Shown: piece by piece, positions 61,377 through 64,000 of the stretch
How positions within the stretch are numbered: the stretch's first letter is position 1
Layout: the number at the start of each line of letters is the position of its first letter
Assembly (NCBI RefSeq): GCF_017356035.1
Contig: NZ_JAFIQX010000001.1
Location: forward strand, 434,001 to 498,000
Direction: 5' to 3'
Source of the DNA: Longitalea luteola
GTDB lineage: Bacteria; Bacteroidota; Bacteroidia; Chitinophagales; Chitinophagaceae
DNA: 64,000 nucleotides
Position numbers and translations under genes: made by a program
The notes under the pieces: model-generated
Database searches by the model: none
Seen by the model: the letters and a program-made list of their open reading frames with translations, nothing else
Told to the model about the DNA's origin: nothing

Positions 61377-64000
61377 TTAAAAGGTTGCGGTCAGTCCGAG
61401 CGTGCACATGATGGCCGGTGGAGTAAACGAATAATCCACTGCCACCCTGAAGGGGTCGCTGCCGCGAAGCGTAACTTCCGGGTTTTGCCCGGTGTACTTC
61501 GTCCAGGTATACAGGTTTTCACCGGTGATATAAGCGCTCAGGTTCTTCACTTTTAATTTTTTCACCAGGTTTTGAGCAACGGTATAGCGCAGCGTGAGGG
61601 AGCGGAACCGGAGAAAGGAGGCGTCCTCTACGTAACGATCAGATCCCAGCCAGTTGTAACCGGTGCGGTACATGGCGCGGGGCATGTCAGTAACATCCCC
61701 TTCCTTGCGCCATCTTCTTAACACGGCAGTGCTTTGGTTATCGAAATAATACATATTGGTGGTATTGACCATTGTGCCATTCACTACATCATACTTATAC
61801 CGGTAGTTAAAGAAGCAGGTCAGTTTCCAGGCGCCTTTATAGGTTACAGAAGCTCCAAAACCGCCGGTGAATTTGGGGTTGCTGTTACCCAGGTATACGA
61901 TGTCCATGTAATTGATATTGCCGTCGTGATTAATGTCTTCATACATGGCGTCGCCGGGCTGGAAAGTATAATTGATGCTGGGATAATTGAATTTCATGTA
62001 AACTGTTTGTCCGTTGGGCCCTACAATGGGTTTACCGGTGCCATCGCCGGCAATGGTTGCCTCCCGGTCGGCATACACCCCCTTGTAGCGAAAGCCATAA
62101 AAGGAACCGAAGGGATTATCCACCTGCATATAGGTCTTGTACTGGCCGTTTTGGGTTATGTCGCCTTTGTCGCGCGGATAGTATTCAGAGATCTCGCGGA
62201 TGATGTTCACATTGCGGGCAATGTTGAAGTTAAGATCAACCTGCCAGTTGGTGTTTTTGAATGGTATCGTGTTCAGGCCGATCTCAAAGCCCTGGTTATC
62301 CATGGTGCCTACGTTCATATTCACTTTGTCATACCCGGTGAAAGAAGAGATCTGCAGTCCGTCGAAGAACATATCTTTTGTTCTGTTGTGATATACTTCC
62401 ACGTCCAGCGCAATCCTTCGCTGGAACATGCTGAGGTTGATACCTACGTTCTTACCAATAATTGTTTCCCAGCGCAGGTTCTTTAATTCCATGTTCGAGG
62501 GATACACGCCCGACTGGCCCAGGTAGTTCCAGCCGAAAGTGCTGTAGGTGCCAAAAAAAGAATAATCCCTTCTCGGGGCGTTGCCGCTATGCCCATAGCT
62601 GGCCCTGAAGCTCAGGTCATCGACATGGCGGATAGCCTTTTTGAAAAATTCCTCATCTGATATTCTATAGCGCAGCGAAACGGAAGGGAAGAGGCCATAG
62701 CGGTTGTTGGCGCCAAAACGCGAGTGACCATCACCCCGCAACCCTACGTTGATGATATATTTATCCATAAAGCCGTATTGTGCACTTGCCAGCAGGCCAA
62801 CGCTCCTGGTTTGCGCCATACCGGCGGTGAGCTTTGAATCGCCGCTCTGTGAGCGGGATGGTATAGAAGGATCCTGTAATACCGAAGAAGCGGTGTTGGA
62901 TGTTATTACTTCCTGCGATACACTTTTATTGTCGTACGTCAGAAACGACAAAAATGTGATCAGCGAGTGGTTGTCGTTCTTGAAGCGGGGTGTATATACC
63001 AGGTTCGTTTTTGTTTGTACGTTGAACACGTTCACGTCCCCATCGTAGGCCCTGTTAACAGATGTTTCTGTCCAGGGCCTGCCGGTGGCTGTTTGCGGTA
63101 AGAAGGTCCTGTTCTTGGTATTGTTAATATCGAACTGTACATCGAAGGTGGCCATCAATATTTCCTTTTTAATATCAAATTGCAGGTTGAAGTGGGGCGT
63201 AACCCGCTGGGTGATGATATTGTTCTTCGCATTTTTGGCCATGGCAACCGGGTTAACGGTTCCCAGGATCTCGTTCCTGCTGTTCAGTCCGGCATAGGAG
63301 CCCTGAATGTTGGAAGCCGGTGAAAAGAAGTTGCCCGAATTGTTGCCGTATTCATCGTACTCATAGATGCTCATGTTAGGCATTTTGCGGTAAGCGATAT
63401 CGCGCAGGTTTTCGCCATAGTTCCGATTATTATCTGTGTATGAGTAAGACAGGTCAGATTTGATGCGAATGCGTTGGGATACGATGTAATCGAGGTTGAT
63501 GCGGGTATTGATGCGGTTAAGGTACGTGCCGATGTTGGTACCTGTCTGGTTCAGGTAACCGAGTGAGGCAAAGTACCGCGCTTTTTCACCGCCGCCGTTC
63601 ATGGAAATATTGTGGTCCTGCATGTACCCTAATTGGGTTATGGCTTTTATCCAGTCGGTATTGTTGCTGTAGTTGTAATACCAGTACGGATCGTTTGGAT
63701 CGTATTGAAACTCCTTCACTGCCTGGGTATTCAGCGGTGTGCCTGTCCCGTTCATATACGCTTCGGGAATAAGGGTTGAATACTGATCGCCGCTAAGCAT
63801 GGGGATCGCTTCCGGCTGCCTGGTGACAGAACCTTTGAAGGTGTAGGTAACAGCTGGTTTACCCACAGAACCGCGTTTGGTGGAAATGACAATTACGCCA
63901 TTGGCGGCCCTCGATCCCCAGATGGCTGTGGCGGCAGCATCCTTCAGGATCGTGATGTCCCTGATATCTGACGGGGCAATGTTCAATAACTGCGCGTAGC
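61377..64000 (-). CDS. SusC/RagA TonB-dependent transporter, 5' end outside the window
   Basis: About 870 residues of a SusC transporter are visible. The frame is still open at the right edge and reads AQLLNIAPSDIRDITILKDA, which is the middle of the plug domain, so the signal peptide, any STN domain and the first part of the plug lie outside. The TAIWGSRAANGVIVISTKRG motif marks the plug end; the barrel follows, with CTLGLTATF as the C-terminal strand ending in Phe. Whether this SusC carries an STN domain, and thus whether a sigma/anti-sigma pair controls this locus, cannot be seen. It is the first gene of the visible minus-strand operon. Confidence 0.93.
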   Translation of the reverse strand, partial: YAQLLNIAPSDIRDITILKDAAATAIWGSRAANGVIVISTKRGSVGKPAVTYTFKGSVTRQPEAIPMLSGDQYSTLIPEAYMNGTGTPLNTQAVKEFQYDPNDPYWYYNYSNNTDWIKAITQLGYMQDHNISMNGGGEKARYFASLGYLNQTGTNIGTYLNRINTRINLDYIVSQRIRIKSDLSYSYTDNNRNYGENLRDIAYRKMPNMSIYEYDEYGNNSGNFFSPASNIQGSYAGLNSRNEILGTVNPVAMAKNAKNNIITQRVTPHFNLQFDIKKEILMATFDVQFDINNTKNRTFLPQTATGRPWTETSVNRAYDGDVNVFNVQTKTNLVYTPRFKNDNHSLITFLSFLTYDNKSVSQEVITSNTASSVLQDPSIPSRSQSGDSKLTAGMAQTRSVGLLASAQYGFMDKYIINVGLRGDGHSRFGANNRYGLFPSVSLRYRISDEEFFKKAIRHVDDLSFRASYGHSGNAPRRDYSFFGTYSTFGWNYLGQSGVYPSNMELKNLRWETIIGKNVGINLSMFQRRIALDVEVYHNRTKDMFFDGLQISSFTGYDKVNMNVGTMDNQGFEIGLNTIPFKNTNWQVDLNFNIARNVNIIREISEYYPRDKGDITQNGQYKTYMQVDNPFGSFYGFRYKGVYADREATIAGDGTGKPIVGPNGQTVYMKFNYPSINYTFQPGDAMYEDINHDGNINYMDIVYLGNSNPKFTGGFGASVTYKGAWKLTCFFNYRYKYDVVNGTMVNTTNMYYFDNQSTAVLRRWRKEGDVTDMPRAMYRTGYNWLGSDRYVEDASFLRFRSLTLRYTVAQNLVKKLKVKNLSAYITGENLYTWTKYTGQNPEVTLRGSDPFRVAVDYSFTPPAIMCTLGLTATF

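Noticed and set aside
61734-62486. 250-codon plus-strand ORF
   Set aside because: It is antisense to the right-edge SusC gene; no start context and no recognisable domain.

Overview
The window looks like a chromosome segment of a Bacteroidota bacterium, most likely family Chitinophagaceae (Niastella/Chitinophaga type). The grounds are three SusC/SusD pairs, a FecI-type sigma factor with a FecR anti-sigma factor feeding a SusC that carries a signalling domain, many lipoproteins with a short hydrophobic stretch ending in Cys, a near absence of Shine-Dalgarno sequences, and intergenic spaces packed with short degenerate repeats. No rRNA, tRNA, CRISPR array, insertion sequence or prophage was seen.

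Layout. 0-4 kb: an AAA ATPase (cut by the left edge) and a membrane TPR protein, a decayed aldo/keto reductase tail, a secreted DUF1080 protein and a hypothetical protein. 4.8-8.1 kb: a trehalose synthase fused to a maltokinase-like domain whose catalytic residues appear lost. 8.5-14 kb: small proteins, a PEBP-family protein, and a YdeP-type molybdopterin oxidoreductase with its FdhD partner. 14.4-18.8 kb: an L-arabinose block (GH51 arabinofuranosidase, aldose epimerase, arabinose isomerase family protein). 18.9-22.2 kb: an amylo-1,6-glucosidase-like enzyme and a GT4 glycosyltransferase. 22.6-24.2 kb: a divergent AraC regulator and an ECF sigma factor.

24.3-33.2 kb is a glycerol / glycerophosphodiester block: a DeoR-type regulator divergent from glpD, then a calcineurin-type phosphoesterase, an SGNH hydrolase, glpK, glpF and a GDPD lipoprotein. 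It could release, import and oxidise glycerol and glycerol-3-phosphate.

33.4-64 kb is devoted to plant polysaccharide use: GH92 mannosidase, kduD and kduI for pectin-derived uronates, then fecI-fecR-susC-susD followed by GH43, GH51 and GH43 arabinan enzymes. Facing these on the minus strand is a pectate lyase and a double SusC/SusD locus with two fasciclin-domain lipoproteins. Together they suggest uptake and breakdown of pectin with arabinan side chains; the arabinose block at 14-19 kb would handle the released sugar.

The most notable items beyond ordinary genes are the apparently dead kinase half of the TreS fusion, a 32-bp minisatellite that runs into the start codon of an arabinanase gene, GC-rich palindromes and repeat families shared by unlinked intergenic regions, an orphan terminator that may mark a small RNA or small membrane protein, and FAS1 lipoproteins embedded in the SusC/SusD locus.
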